64,000 nt of DNA from Bradyrhizobium sp. SZCCT0231. GTDB lineage: Bacteria; Pseudomonadota; Alphaproteobacteria; Rhizobiales; Xanthobacteraceae. Each line of letters begins with the position of its first letter. The first letter of the stretch is position 1. Location: positions 1 to 64,000 of the forward strand of contig NZ_JAFCKP010000024.1 of NCBI RefSeq assembly GCF_018130245.1, written 5' to 3'. The notes under the pieces are model-generated. The model did no database searches, was not told the origin of the DNA, and worked only from the letters and a program-made list of their open reading frames with translations. Of this stretch, positions 44,492 to 53,545 are shown in pieces. Both the position numbers and the translations under genes were made by a program.

Positions 44492-44541
44492 CGCCGCCCC
44501 TCTTCTCGCGGTGCCATATCGCGCCCTTGCTGCATCTCCAG

Positions 44542-44570
44542 TCTATGATGAATAATGGGGATGACGTCAA
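44542..44570 (-). promoter_or_regulatory. Candidate sigma-70-type promoter for amiC-amiR
   Basis: On the minus strand TTGACG (44570-44565) and CATAGA (44547-44542) are separated by 17 bp, in the 120-bp gap between gmaS and amiC. It lies about 50 bp before the amiC start. It would give the amide regulators a promoter independent of the mgs-gmaS genes. Confidence 0.45.
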
Positions 44571-44611
44571 CGCCCGGAGCGGCCTTGGGCACGGAGCATT
44601 GCGTTCGGACA

Positions 44612-45910
44612 TCAGCAGTCCAGGGTGTTGTCTCGCTCCCATTGGGTCAGATGGCGTGCGTAGTCGTTCCACTCCTCATGCTTCAGCTTGAGATAGGCGG
44701 GTACGAACTCCCCGAGATGATCCCGCAGCACGCTTGAATGTTCGAGCGCTCGCAAGGCATCGAGCAGATTCATCGGGAGCCGCTTGGCCGAGGTCACGGT
44801 ATGCCCTTCGGTATACATGTTGATGTCGAGCCGCTTTCCGGGATCTCGTTTGTTGCTAAGGCCGTCGAGTCCGGCAGATAGAACCGCGGCCTGCAACAGG
44901 TAGGGATTGGCAGAACCGTCGGCGAGCCGCAGCTCGAAGCGGCCCGCCTCGGGAATTCGGATCAAGTGGGTTCGGTTATTTCCGGTGTAGGTGACCGAGT
45001 TCGGCGCCCAGGTCGCCCCCGAGACCGTTCGCGGCGCGTTGATGCGCTTGTAGGAATTGACCGACGGATTGAGGATGGCGGCCAGAGCGTCGGCCGAATT
45101 GATCACGCCGCCGAGAAAATGATAGCCGAGCTCGGAGACGCCGAGGTCGCCGCCTTCGTCCTCGAACAGGTTTCGTTCACCTTTCCAAAGCGACACGTGC
45201 ACATGGCAACCGCTGCCGGTCAGCGAGATGAACGGCTTCGGCATGAAGGTCGCGCGGAGGCCATGCTTCTCGGCGATGGAGCGCGCCATGTATTTGAAGA
45301 AGGCATGCCGGTCGGCCGTGACCAGCGCCTCGTCGAACTGCCAGTTCATCTCAAACTGGCCGTTGGCATCCTCGTGATCGTTCTGATAGGGCTGCCAGCC
45401 GAGCTCCAGCATGGCGTCGCAGAGCTCACTGATGACATCGTAGCGCCGCATCAGCGCCTGCTGATCATAGCAAGGCTTGGTCTGCCGGTCGGCGGTGTCG
45501 CAGACTTCGCGACCATCCTCAGTCAGCAGGAAAAACTCGCACTCCACGCCGGTCTTCATCGTCAGGCCGGCGTCCGCAGCCTCCGCGATCTTGCGCTTGA
45601 GCACGTTACGCGGCGCGTGCGCAACCGGTTTGCCGTTCATCCACGGATCGGCGGCCAACCAGCCGACCTCGCGCCGCCAGGGCAACTGGATGAGCGTATC
45701 GGGATCCGGCACGGCAAACAGATCCGGATCAGCAGGCGTCATATCGAGCCAAGTGGCAAAGCCGGCAAATCCCGCGCCGTTCCTGGCCATGCCGTCGATC
45801 GCCGCAGCCGGCACCAACTTGGCCCGCTGCACGCCGAACAGATCGGCATAGGAGATCAAAAAGTATTTGATCCCCTTCTCGCGCGCTGTATCCGAAAGCT
45901 TCGTTGACAT
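44612..45910 (-). CDS. gmaS: Gamma-glutamylmethylamide synthetase (GlnT/GmaS-type glutamine synthetase)
   Basis: From ATG 45910 (GGAG 6 nt upstream) this is 432 residues. The glutamine synthetase fold is clear: GVECEFFLL metal ligands, NDHEDANGQFEMNW, GSGCHVHVSLWKG, NSYKRINAPRTVSGATWAPN and EAGRFELRLADGSANPY. It is shorter than GlnA and lacks the adenylylation-loop form. Next to mgsABC and mgdABCD it is best read as GmaS, which joins methylamine to glutamate with ATP. A GlnT role with ammonia is the alternative. Activity on methylamine is inferred from context. Confidence 0.85.
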   Translation of the reverse strand: MSTKLSDTAREKGIKYFLISYADLFGVQRAKLVPAAAIDGMARNGAGFAGFATWLDMTPADPDLFAVPDPDTLIQLPWRREVGWLAADPWMNGKPVAHAPRNVLKRKIAEAADAGLTMKTGVECEFFLLTEDGREVCDTADRQTKPCYDQQALMRRYDVISELCDAMLELGWQPYQNDHEDANGQFEMNWQFDEALVTADRHAFFKYMARSIAEKHGLRATFMPKPFISLTGSGCHVHVSLWKGERNLFEDEGGDLGVSELGYHFLGGVINSADALAAILNPSVNSYKRINAPRTVSGATWAPNSVTYTGNNRTHLIRIPEAGRFELRLADGSANPYLLQAAVLSAGLDGLSNKRDPGKRLDINMYTEGHTVTSAKRLPMNLLDALRALEHSSVLRDHLGEFVPAYLKLKHEEWNDYARHLTQWERDNTLDC

Positions 45911-45968
45911 CGTTGTCTCCACACTACTCGCCGTTGAGCAGGTTCACGCCAGATCCGTCTTCGGATCG

Positions 45969-47294
45969 TCATGACCCGGGTATCCACGAAGTGCCGGCCA
46001 AGGGGACGCGCGCCATCGCCGCGGCTTCGAGCGTCAGCGCCACGAGGTCCTCGGGCTCGAGATTGTGGACGTGGCTCTTGCCACAAGCACGGGCGATGGT
46101 TTGGGTCTCGAGTGTCAGCACCGAGAGATAGTTTGCGAGACGCCGGCCGGCCTTGACCGGGTCGAGCCGTGCAGCAAGCTCCGGGTCCTGCGTCGTGATT
46201 CCGGCGGGATCGCGCCCGTCCTGCCAGTCGTCATAGGCCCCTGCAGTGCTGCCCAATTTCCGATACTCGTCTTCGAGACCGGGATCGTTGTCGCCGATCG
46301 CGATCAGCGCGGCGGTCCCGATCGAAACAGCGTCCGCTCCCAGCGCGAGCGCCTTGGCCACATCCGCGCCGTTGCGGATACCGCCCGATACGATCAGTTG
46401 GACCTTGCGATGCATGCCGAGATCCTGCAAAGCTTGTGCCGCAGGCCGGATCGCAGCGAGGATCGGCAACCCGACATGCTCGATGAACACATCCTGCGTC
46501 GCAGCCGTGCCGCCTTGCATGCCATCCAGAACAACGACGTCGGCTCCGGACTTCACCGCGAGCGCCGTATCGTAGTAGGGCCTGCTGGCCCCGACCTTGA
46601 CGTAGATCGGCTTTTCCCAGTCGGTGATCTCGCGCAATTCCTCGATCTTGATTTCGAGATCATCCGGCCCGGTCCAATCCGGATGCCGGCAGGCCGAGCG
46701 CTGATCGATGCCTTCCGGCAGCGTCCGCATCCTGGCGATCCGCGGCGAGATCTTCTGGCCGAGCAGCATGCCGCCACCGCCAGGCTTGGCACCCTGCCCG
46801 ATCACGATCTCGATCGCATCCGCGCGCCGGAGATCGTCCGGGTTCATACCGTAACGCGACGGCAGATATTGATAGACCAGGATCGACGAGTGCCCGCGCT
46901 CCTCGTCAGTCATGCCGCCGTCACCGGTTGTGGTCGAGGTACCGACTGCGGATGCCCCGCGCCCCAAAGCCTCTTTCGCTGGCGCCGACAGCGCACCAAA
47001 GCTCATGCCGGCGATCGTGATCGGAATTTTCAACTCGATCGGCTTGCTGGCAAAGCGGCCGCCCAGCACGACATTGGTGCCGCAGCGCTCGCGATAACCC
47101 TCCAGCGGGTATCTGGAGATCGACGCGCCGAGAAACAGCAGGTCGTCGAAATGCGGCAGCTTGCGCTTCGCACCGCCGCCGCGGATGTCGTAGATGCCGG
47201 TCGCCGCCGCGCGCTGGATCTCGGCGATGGCCTGCGGATCGAAGGTCGCGGAGAATCGCGGCGGGGTGGCGGCTTTCGGCCTCTGTGTGTTCAT
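45969..47294 (-). CDS. mgsC: N-methylglutamate synthase subunit C (glutamate-synthase FMN domain)
   Basis: From ATG 47294 this is 441 residues. It is the FMN-binding glutamate-synthase domain: PITIAGMSFGALSAPAKEALGRGA, GTSTTTGDGGM, IVIGQGAKPGGGGMLLG, VKVGASRPYYDTALAVKSGAD, VLDGMQGGTAATQD and SGGIRNGADVAKALALGADAVSIGTAAL. A Cys-containing stretch for an Fe-S cluster is not evident. It forms the catalytic part of N-methylglutamate synthase with MgsA and MgsB. It lies 17 bp after mgsB and 58 bp before gmaS. GlxD is the older name in rhizobia. Confidence 0.87.
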   Translation of the reverse strand: MNTQRPKAATPPRFSATFDPQAIAEIQRAAATGIYDIRGGGAKRKLPHFDDLLFLGASISRYPLEGYRERCGTNVVLGGRFASKPIELKIPITIAGMSFGALSAPAKEALGRGASAVGTSTTTGDGGMTDEERGHSSILVYQYLPSRYGMNPDDLRRADAIEIVIGQGAKPGGGGMLLGQKISPRIARMRTLPEGIDQRSACRHPDWTGPDDLEIKIEELREITDWEKPIYVKVGASRPYYDTALAVKSGADVVVLDGMQGGTAATQDVFIEHVGLPILAAIRPAAQALQDLGMHRKVQLIVSGGIRNGADVAKALALGADAVSIGTAALIAIGDNDPGLEDEYRKLGSTAGAYDDWQDGRDPAGITTQDPELAARLDPVKAGRRLANYLSVLTLETQTIARACGKSHVHNLEPEDLVALTLEAAAMARVPLAGTSWIPGS

Positions 47295-47311
47295 CGGGAA
47301 GCCGTCCTGCC

Positions 47312-47995
47312 TCAGTAAGCATCGACGTTGTCGACGTGGAAATGATAGAGCTTGCGGGCCGATCCATAGAGCCGGAAGCCGTCCGAGCCGGCCGACAACC
47401 CAGCCCGATCCAGCACCCTGAGAAGAATGACCTTGTCCTCGTCCGACAACGGCTTCTCGATGCAATCTGCACCGAGGCTTGCCACCGATCCGCGCACGAA
47501 AAGCCGCGCCTCGTAGATGGAATCGCCGAGCGCCTCGCCGGCATCGCCGAACACGACGAGAGTGCCGGCCTGCGCCATGAACGCACTCATCGGACCGATC
47601 GAGCCCTTCACGACGATATCGATGCCCTTCATCGAAATGCCACAGCGCGCCGACGCATTACCCTCGATGACCAACAGCCCGCCGACGCCGGTCGCCCCCG
47701 CCGCCTGGCTGGCGTCGCCCTTCACCCGGACCTCGCCGGAGATCATGTTCTCTGCAACCCCGACGCCGGCATTTCCATCGATCACGATCGTGGCATGCTT
47801 GTTCATGCCGGCGCAGTAATAGCCGACATGCCCCTTCACCTCGACGGTCACGGGGGCATCGAGACCACAGGCGATGGCGTGCTTGCCTTGCGGATGCTCG
47901 ATCACCCATCGCGTCTCGTTGGTCTCTGGCGTGAGCCGATGCAGCTCGCCATTGAGTTCACGGACGCTGCTTTCCTCGAGATCGACGGAGCGCAT
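47312..47995 (-). CDS. mgsB: N-methylglutamate synthase subunit B (GXGXG domain)
   Basis: From ATG 47995, which overlaps the mgsA stop (TGATG), this is 227 residues. A right-handed beta-helix of the GltB C-terminal type shows repeating G-N-A-G-x-G units (IDGNAGVGVAENMISGEVRV, IEGNASARCGIS, VVFGDAGEALGDSIYEARLFV). A GTG start at 48010 is possible. It serves as structural linker between glutaminase and FMN parts. GlxC is the rhizobial synonym. Confidence 0.85.
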   Translation of the reverse strand: MRSVDLEESSVRELNGELHRLTPETNETRWVIEHPQGKHAIACGLDAPVTVEVKGHVGYYCAGMNKHATIVIDGNAGVGVAENMISGEVRVKGDASQAAGATGVGGLLVIEGNASARCGISMKGIDIVVKGSIGPMSAFMAQAGTLVVFGDAGEALGDSIYEARLFVRGSVASLGADCIEKPLSDEDKVILLRVLDRAGLSAGSDGFRLYGSARKLYHFHVDNVDAY

Positions 47996-48891
47996 CAGCG
48001 CAATTCCCACGCGTAGACCCTGGCCGGCACCGGCTCGAAGACCCGCGCTTTTCCGGCATTGGGAAGTACGGCGAGCGCGCGATATTCCGATCCGAACGCG
48101 ACATAGTCGTCAGTCTCCGCCATGACGGCCGGCTTGCAACTGATGGGATCGCGGAGCACCGCGAAACCACTCTCGGTTCCGACCACGAATGTGAAGAACC
48201 CGTCGAGATCGGCGAGACTGTCCGTCAACGCCTGCTCCAACGACGCACCCTGCTGCATGCGCCAAGTCAGGAAACCCGCGGCAACCTCGCTGTCGTTGTC
48301 CGTTTCGAACGTCAGTCCTTCCCGGCTGAGAAAGCGCCGCACGCCGCAATGATTGGAGAGCGACCCGTTGTGAACCAGACACTGGTCCTTTCCGGTCGAG
48401 AACGGGTGCGCACCACGCGTGGTGACGGCGGATTCGGTCGCCATCCGGGTGTGGCCGATGCCGTGCGTCCCGCTCATTCCGGACAGTTCGAACCGCTTTG
48501 CTACTTGCTCCGGAAGCCCGACCTCCTTGAACAGCTCCATCCTGGCGCCTACGCCGACCAGCGTCACGCGACCGTCGCGCGCGATCAGCAACCGCACCTC
48601 TTGTTCACGCGCCAACGGCACCGAGACCACGGCGTGGGTGTCGTGAAAGACGGCGTCCAGATCGCCCGCGCCCGCCTTGCCGAGAGTCGTCGCCACCGCC
48701 TCACGAATCTCGACGGCCGATGCTGCACGCAGCGTAAGCTTGACGTGATCTGCTTGCGAGCTGCCGTAGACTGCGAACCCAGCGCTGTCGGGACCGCGAT
48801 CGCTCATCACGCCAAGCATGGCCGCAAGGTGAAACCCGAGCTCAGGATGCAACCCGGGGTTCTTGAGGAATAGACCGACAATACCGCACAT
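47995..48891 (-). CDS. mgsA: N-methylglutamate synthase subunit A (class II glutamine amidotransferase)
   Basis: From ATG 48891 (GGAGAG upstream) this is 298 residues. Met is followed directly by the nucleophile Cys2 (MCGIVGLFLKNP). RGPDSAGFAVYG, GIGHTRMATESAVTTRGAHPF and HNGSLSN are class II glutaminase motifs. In this complex it would release methylamine or an amide nitrogen from gamma-glutamylmethylamide for transfer to 2-oxoglutarate. It is the first gene of the minus-strand row; the divergent mgd genes start 141 bp away. GlxB is the rhizobial synonym. Confidence 0.87.
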   Translation of the reverse strand: MCGIVGLFLKNPGLHPELGFHLAAMLGVMSDRGPDSAGFAVYGSSQADHVKLTLRAASAVEIREAVATTLGKAGAGDLDAVFHDTHAVVSVPLAREQEVRLLIARDGRVTLVGVGARMELFKEVGLPEQVAKRFELSGMSGTHGIGHTRMATESAVTTRGAHPFSTGKDQCLVHNGSLSNHCGVRRFLSREGLTFETDNDSEVAAGFLTWRMQQGASLEQALTDSLADLDGFFTFVVGTESGFAVLRDPISCKPAVMAETDDYVAFGSEYRALAVLPNAGKARVFEPVPARVYAWELR

Positions 48892-48916
48892 GCCTGCTCT
48901 CCATCGGGCGAACCAT

Positions 48917-48945
48917 GCATATCGTCCCGTGTGGACGGCTGTCAA
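48917..48945 (-). promoter_or_regulatory. Candidate sigma-70-type promoter for mgsABC-gmaS
   Basis: On the minus strand a perfect -35 TTGACA (48945-48940) is followed after 17 bp by ATATGC (48922-48917). It lies about 26 bp before the mgsA ATG. The -10 is weak, which fits an activator-dependent promoter. Confidence 0.45.
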
Positions 48946-48957
48946 CTATCGAGAACA

Positions 48958-48979
48958 ATATTTTCTTGTCAGGAAATAT
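48958..48979. promoter_or_regulatory. 22-bp palindromic operator candidate between mgsA and mgdA
   Basis: The sequence has the form ATATTT-N-CT-N4-AG-N-AAATAT, perfectly symmetric except for the centre and one pair either side. It is AT-rich in GC-rich surroundings. It sits just upstream of the mgsA -35 and about 53 bp before the mgdA start, so it could control both directions. The cupin regulator at 54214 is one possible binder. Confidence 0.5.
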
Positions 48980-49031
48980 GGAATAGTGTGGTCCGGGCTC
49001 GGCTTCCATCAAACCCAATGCGATCCTCTCC

Positions 49032-50282
49032 ATGCACTACTCGATCTTCAGTCTCGCTCATCAAGCCCTGCTCGGCCATCGCGGCTGGACGGCGGCTTGG
49101 CGCGACGCCAGCCCGAAACCGTCCTACGACGTCATCGTCATCGGCGGCGGCGGGCACGGCCTTGCGACGGCTTACTATCTCGCGAGACATTTCGGCATCG
49201 CCAACATCGCCGTGCTGGAAAAAGGCTGGATCGGCTCCGGCAATGCTGGCCGCAACACCACGATCATCCGCTCGAACTACCTGCTGCCCGGCAACAATTC
49301 CTTCTACGAATTCTCGATGCAGCTCTGGGAGGGCCTGGAGAAAGATCTGAACTACAACGCGATGGTGAGCCAGCGCGGCGTGCTGAACCTGTTCCACTCC
49401 GATGCGCAACGCGACGCCGCAGCCCGCCGCGGCAACGCGATGCGGCTGCATGGCGTCGACGCCGAACTGCTCGACCGGACCGCCGTCCGGCGCATGCTGC
49501 CGTTCCTCGATTTCGATAATGCCCGATTTCCGATCGAGGGCGGCCTGCTGCAGCGACGCGGCGGAACGGCCCGTCACGACGCCGTCGTATGGGGCTATGC
49601 GCGCGCGGCCAGCGACCGCGGCGTCGACATCGTCCAGAATTGCGAAGTTACCGGCATGATCCGTGAGGGCGATCGCGTCGTCGGCGTGGAAACGACGCGC
49701 GGGACGATCCGCGCACCAAGGGTGGCGCTGGCGGTTGCCGGGAATACCTCGCGGCTGACGGCCATGGCCGGTCTGCGCATGCCGATCGAAAGCCACGTCT
49801 TGCAGGCCTTCGTCAGCGAGGCCATCAAGCCGTTGATTCCGGGTGTCGTCACCTTCGGCGCAGGCCACTTCTATATCAGCCAGTCCGACAAGGGCGGCCT
49901 CGTGTTCGGCGGCGACATCGACGGCTACAATTCCTATGCGCAACGCGGCAATTTGCCGACCGTAGAGGATGTCTGCGAAAGCGGCATGGCATTGATGCCG
50001 ATGATTGGACGGTTACGGATGTTGCGCTCATGGGGTGGCATCATGGACATGTCCATGGACGGCTCGCCCATCATCGACCACACGCCGCTTGACGGCCTCT
50101 ATCTGAATGCCGGCTGGTGCTATGGCGGGTTCAAGGCCACGCCGGCATCCGGCTGGTGCTTCGCCCATCTGATTGCCCGCGACGAGCCGCATCCAGTGGC
50201 ACGCGCCTTCCGGCTTGACCGTTTCGCGAGCGGCCATTTGCTCGATGAAAAGGGCCAGGGCGCCCAACCCAATCTGCACTGA
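49032..50282 (+). CDS. mgdA: N-methylglutamate dehydrogenase subunit A (SoxB-like)
   Basis: This 416-residue flavoprotein resembles the beta subunit of heterotetrameric sarcosine oxidase: YDVIVIGGGGHGLATAYYLA (FAD), LEKGWIGSGNAGRNTTIIRSNY (covalent flavin neighbourhood), FGAGHFYISQSDKGGLVFGGD and AGWCYGGFKATPASG. It would oxidise N-methylglutamate to glutamate and a C1 unit. Sarcosine oxidase (soxB) is the alternative if mgs and gmaS are unrelated. It is the first of four coupled genes on the plus strand. Confidence 0.85.
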   Translation: MHYSIFSLAHQALLGHRGWTAAWRDASPKPSYDVIVIGGGGHGLATAYYLARHFGIANIAVLEKGWIGSGNAGRNTTIIRSNYLLPGNNSFYEFSMQLWEGLEKDLNYNAMVSQRGVLNLFHSDAQRDAAARRGNAMRLHGVDAELLDRTAVRRMLPFLDFDNARFPIEGGLLQRRGGTARHDAVVWGYARAASDRGVDIVQNCEVTGMIREGDRVVGVETTRGTIRAPRVALAVAGNTSRLTAMAGLRMPIESHVLQAFVSEAIKPLIPGVVTFGAGHFYISQSDKGGLVFGGDIDGYNSYAQRGNLPTVEDVCESGMALMPMIGRLRMLRSWGGIMDMSMDGSPIIDHTPLDGLYLNAGWCYGGFKATPASGWCFAHLIARDEPHPVARAFRLDRFASGHLLDEKGQGAQPNLH

Positions 50283-50294
50283 AGGTCGATCGGC

Positions 50295-50564
50295 ATGCGC
50301 ATTCCCTGCCCGTTCTGCGGAGATCGCGACGTCAGCGAATTCGCCTATCTTGGCGATGCCAGCGCCCCGCGGCCGGCTGCCGACGCCCCCGACGCCGACC
50401 GCCAATTCTTCGAAGCGGTCTATCTGCGGGACAATCCGTCCGGGCTGCATCGCGAACTCTGGTATCACGCGTCCGGCTGTCGAAGCTGGCTGGAAGTCGA
50501 GCGCAATATCAGGACCCATGAAATCACCAAAGCCACCTTTGCCTGCGACCGGATCCGTGCATGA
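50295..50564 (+). CDS. mgdB: N-methylglutamate dehydrogenase subunit B (SoxD-like zinc subunit)
   Basis: This 89-residue protein begins MRIPCPFCGDRDVSEFAYLGDA, with a CxxC half zinc site, and later has HRELWYHASGCRSW with the remaining ligands (His, Cys). It matches the delta subunit of sarcosine oxidases. It starts 12 bp after mgdA and its stop overlaps the mgdC ATG by 4 bp. Confidence 0.88.
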   Translation: MRIPCPFCGDRDVSEFAYLGDASAPRPAADAPDADRQFFEAVYLRDNPSGLHRELWYHASGCRSWLEVERNIRTHEITKATFACDRIRA

Positions 50565-53545
50565 GCGACATCAACGCCCCGCAACCCAACCGAATCGACG
50601 GCGGTCTGATCGACCGCAGCAGAGCATTGCGCTTCCACTTCGATGGCAAGTGCTACCAGGGCTTTCACGGCGATACGCTGGCATCCGCTCTTCTCGCGTC
50701 CGGCGTCAGGATCGTCGGCCGCTCGTTCAAATATCATCGTCCGCGCGGCATCATGACCGCCGGCGCCGAGGAGCCGAATGCGCTGGTCGAATTGCGGAGC
50801 GGCGCACGTCGCGAGCCGAACACGCGCGCCACCACCGTCGAGCTGTATGATGGGCTCGAGGCCCGGAGCCAGAACCGCTGGCCGTCGCTGCGTTACGATA
50901 TCGGTGCGGTCAACTCGCTGTTGTCGTCTCTGTTTGTCGCCGGCTTCTACTACAAGACCTTCATGTGGCCCGCTTCGTTCTGGGAGCGGGTCTATGAGCC
51001 TCTGATCCGACGTGCCGCTGGCCTCGGCAGGGCCAGCCTGCAGCCCGATCCCGACCAATACGAGAAGGCGTACGCCTTCTGCGACGTGCTGGTCATCGGC
51101 GGTGGCCCCGGCGGCCTCGCCGCCGCGCTGGCAGCGGGACGCGCGGGCGCGCGCGTCATCATCGCGGACGATGACTTCATCCCCGGCGGCCGGCTGAACA
51201 ACGACGTCTACACGATCGACGGCCTCTCAGGCGTTGAATGGGCCAAACAAGTCGCCAAAGAGCTGGACGCACTTCCGAACGTCACGATGATGCTGCGGAC
51301 CACAATCTTCGGCGCCTATGACGGGGGCACTTTCGGCGCGCTCGAACGCGTTTCCGATCACCTGCCCGTTCCCCCCGCACACCAGCCGCGGCAGCGCTTA
51401 TGGAAGATCGTGGCGCAGCGATCCATTCTTGCGGCAGGCGCCATCGAGCGGCCGATCGTGTTCGGCGGCAACGACCGTCCCGGAATCATGCTGGCCTCCG
51501 CGGTGCGCACCTATCTCAATCGCTACGGCGTGGCGCCTGGCAAGGCGGCGACCCTGTTCACGAGTTGCGACGACGGCTGGCGCACCGCGCTCGACCTCGC
51601 GCGTGCCGGAGTCAAGGTCCAAGCCATCGTCGATGCACGATCCGAGATCTCCCCATCGCTGGTCGCCTCCGGCAGGACGATCGGCGCCAGACTGTTGAAG
51701 GGCGCCCACGTCGTCGACACACGCGGCGCACATGGTCTCCGCCAAATTCGCGTGCGGTCAAATGATGGCGAAGACATCGCGATGGAATCCGATCTGCTTG
51801 CGGTCAGCGGCGGCTGGAATCCGAACCTCTCGCTCTCGACCCATCTCGGCGGTCGTCCGCGCTGGTCCGAGGAACGCTCGGCCTTTCTGCCCGGCGATCT
51901 GCCGCGGGATCTCGTCGTCATCGGCGCCGCTAGCGGCGCACTGACGCTGGCGGAAGCGCTGAAACAAGGGTCGGCTGCCGGGGCGGCCAGTGCGGATGCT
52001 GCCGGCTTCAAATCCGGCGCCCGACCCGAATTCGTCGTCGACGACGAAAGCATCGCCGGCGAGCCGCTGTGGCAAGTATCAGCATCCCGGTCGAAGGCTT
52101 TCGTCGACTACCAGAACGACGTGACTCAGGCCGACATCGCGCTTGCCGCTCGCGAGGGCTTTAGGTCGGTGGAGCATCTGAAGCGCTACACCACGCTCGG
52201 CATGGCCACCGACCAGGGCAAGATGGCAGCCGTGATCGGACACGCCATGATGGCGGCGCTCACGGATCGTCCGATGCCGCAGGTCGGCACCACCGTCGCG
52301 CGACCGCCCGTCACACCGGTCGCGATCGGCGCCTTCGCCGGCCGTCATCGCGGCCAGGATTTCCGCCCGGTCAGGCTGGCGCCGAGCCACCGCTGGGCCG
52401 AACAGCTCGGCGCGACCTTCGTCGACGCAGGCCCGTGGCGGCGCGCGCAATGGTTCGCGCGAGCAGGCGAAGCGGACTGGCTTTCAACCGTGATTCGCGA
52501 GGTCAAGACCGTGCGCAGCGCCGTCGGCGTCTGCGACGTCTCGACCTTGGGTAAAATTGACGTCCAGGGCGCGGATGCCGGTATCTTCCTCGATCGCATT
52601 TACATTAACACCTTCTCCACCCTCCCCGTCGGCAAGGTGCGCTATGGATTGATGCTGCGCGAGGACGGCATCGCGATGGATGACGGAACCTGCGCCCGCT
52701 TTGCACCCGATCACTACGTGATGTCGACGACGACGGCGAACGCAGCGAAGGTGATGCAGCATCTCGATCACGCCCGACAGGTGCTCTGGCCTGAGCTCGA
52801 CGTCCAGGCCGTCTCCGTCACCGAGCAATGGGCCCAATTCGCCGTTGCCGGACCGCGTGGGCGCGATCTTCTGGATCGTCTGCTCGGCGGCGCAATCGAC
52901 ATATCCGATGCCGCATTTCCGTATCTCGCCTGCGCGGATTTCTGCTGGAGACGGCGGCCGGCGCGGTTGTTCCGGGTCTCCTTTTCGGGCGAGCTCGGCT
53001 ACGAGCTCGCGGTCCCGGCGCGCTTTGCTGACGAGACGATCCGCGCCATCATGGAGGCCGGCGCCCGGTACGGCCTCACTCCATATGGCACCGAAGCGCT
53101 TGGCGTGATGCGTATCGAGAAGGGACACATCGCCGGTAACGAGCTGAACGGCACCACCACCGCGCACGATCTCGGGCTCGGCCGGATGATGGGCAAGAAG
53201 GACTTCATCGGCAAGGTGCTCGCGCGTCGGCCCGGACTCGTCGATCCGGACCGTCCGGCCGTGATCGGGTTGAAGCCGATTAATCGCCGGCAGCGGCTGC
53301 GCAACGGCGCTCACCTGCTCTCGCCCGGTGCAGCCGTCAAGCTCGAGAACGATCAGGGATACGTCACGTCGTCGGCATTCTCGCCGACGCTCGGCCATTG
53401 GATTGCGCTGGCTCTGCTGACACGCGGCCGAGAGCGCGTGGGACAGATCCTGCGGGTTGTCGACCCGCTGCGAGGTGCCGATTTCGAGGCCGAGATATGT
53501 TCTCCCGCCTTCTATGATCCGGAAGGAGCGCGGCTGCGTGGCTGA
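50561..53545 (+). CDS. mgdC: N-methylglutamate dehydrogenase subunit C (SoxA-like)
   Basis: This 994-residue alpha subunit starts with a sarcosine-oxidase-type N-domain (LRFHFDGKCYQGFHGDTLASALLASGVRIVGRSFKYHRPRG). An NAD/FAD domain follows (DVLVIGGGPGGLAAALAAGRAGA). The C-terminal half is a THF-binding aminomethyltransferase-like (GcvT) domain (VGVCDVSTLGKIDVQGADA, FSGELGYELAVPA, GTEALGVMRIEKGHIAGNEL). The THF domain suggests the C1 unit is captured as methylene-THF. Length and order fit SoxA/MgdC. Confidence 0.88.
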   Translation: MSDINAPQPNRIDGGLIDRSRALRFHFDGKCYQGFHGDTLASALLASGVRIVGRSFKYHRPRGIMTAGAEEPNALVELRSGARREPNTRATTVELYDGLEARSQNRWPSLRYDIGAVNSLLSSLFVAGFYYKTFMWPASFWERVYEPLIRRAAGLGRASLQPDPDQYEKAYAFCDVLVIGGGPGGLAAALAAGRAGARVIIADDDFIPGGRLNNDVYTIDGLSGVEWAKQVAKELDALPNVTMMLRTTIFGAYDGGTFGALERVSDHLPVPPAHQPRQRLWKIVAQRSILAAGAIERPIVFGGNDRPGIMLASAVRTYLNRYGVAPGKAATLFTSCDDGWRTALDLARAGVKVQAIVDARSEISPSLVASGRTIGARLLKGAHVVDTRGAHGLRQIRVRSNDGEDIAMESDLLAVSGGWNPNLSLSTHLGGRPRWSEERSAFLPGDLPRDLVVIGAASGALTLAEALKQGSAAGAASADAAGFKSGARPEFVVDDESIAGEPLWQVSASRSKAFVDYQNDVTQADIALAAREGFRSVEHLKRYTTLGMATDQGKMAAVIGHAMMAALTDRPMPQVGTTVARPPVTPVAIGAFAGRHRGQDFRPVRLAPSHRWAEQLGATFVDAGPWRRAQWFARAGEADWLSTVIREVKTVRSAVGVCDVSTLGKIDVQGADAGIFLDRIYINTFSTLPVGKVRYGLMLREDGIAMDDGTCARFAPDHYVMSTTTANAAKVMQHLDHARQVLWPELDVQAVSVTEQWAQFAVAGPRGRDLLDRLLGGAIDISDAAFPYLACADFCWRRRPARLFRVSFSGELGYELAVPARFADETIRAIMEAGARYGLTPYGTEALGVMRIEKGHIAGNELNGTTTAHDLGLGRMMGKKDFIGKVLARRPGLVDPDRPAVIGLKPINRRQRLRNGAHLLSPGAAVKLENDQGYVTSSAFSPTLGHWIALALLTRGRERVGQILRVVDPLRGADFEAEICSPAFYDPEGARLRG

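Noticed and set aside
46065-47318. Plus-strand open frame of 417 codons opposite mgsC
   Set aside because: It is a shadow of the well-supported mgsC gene.
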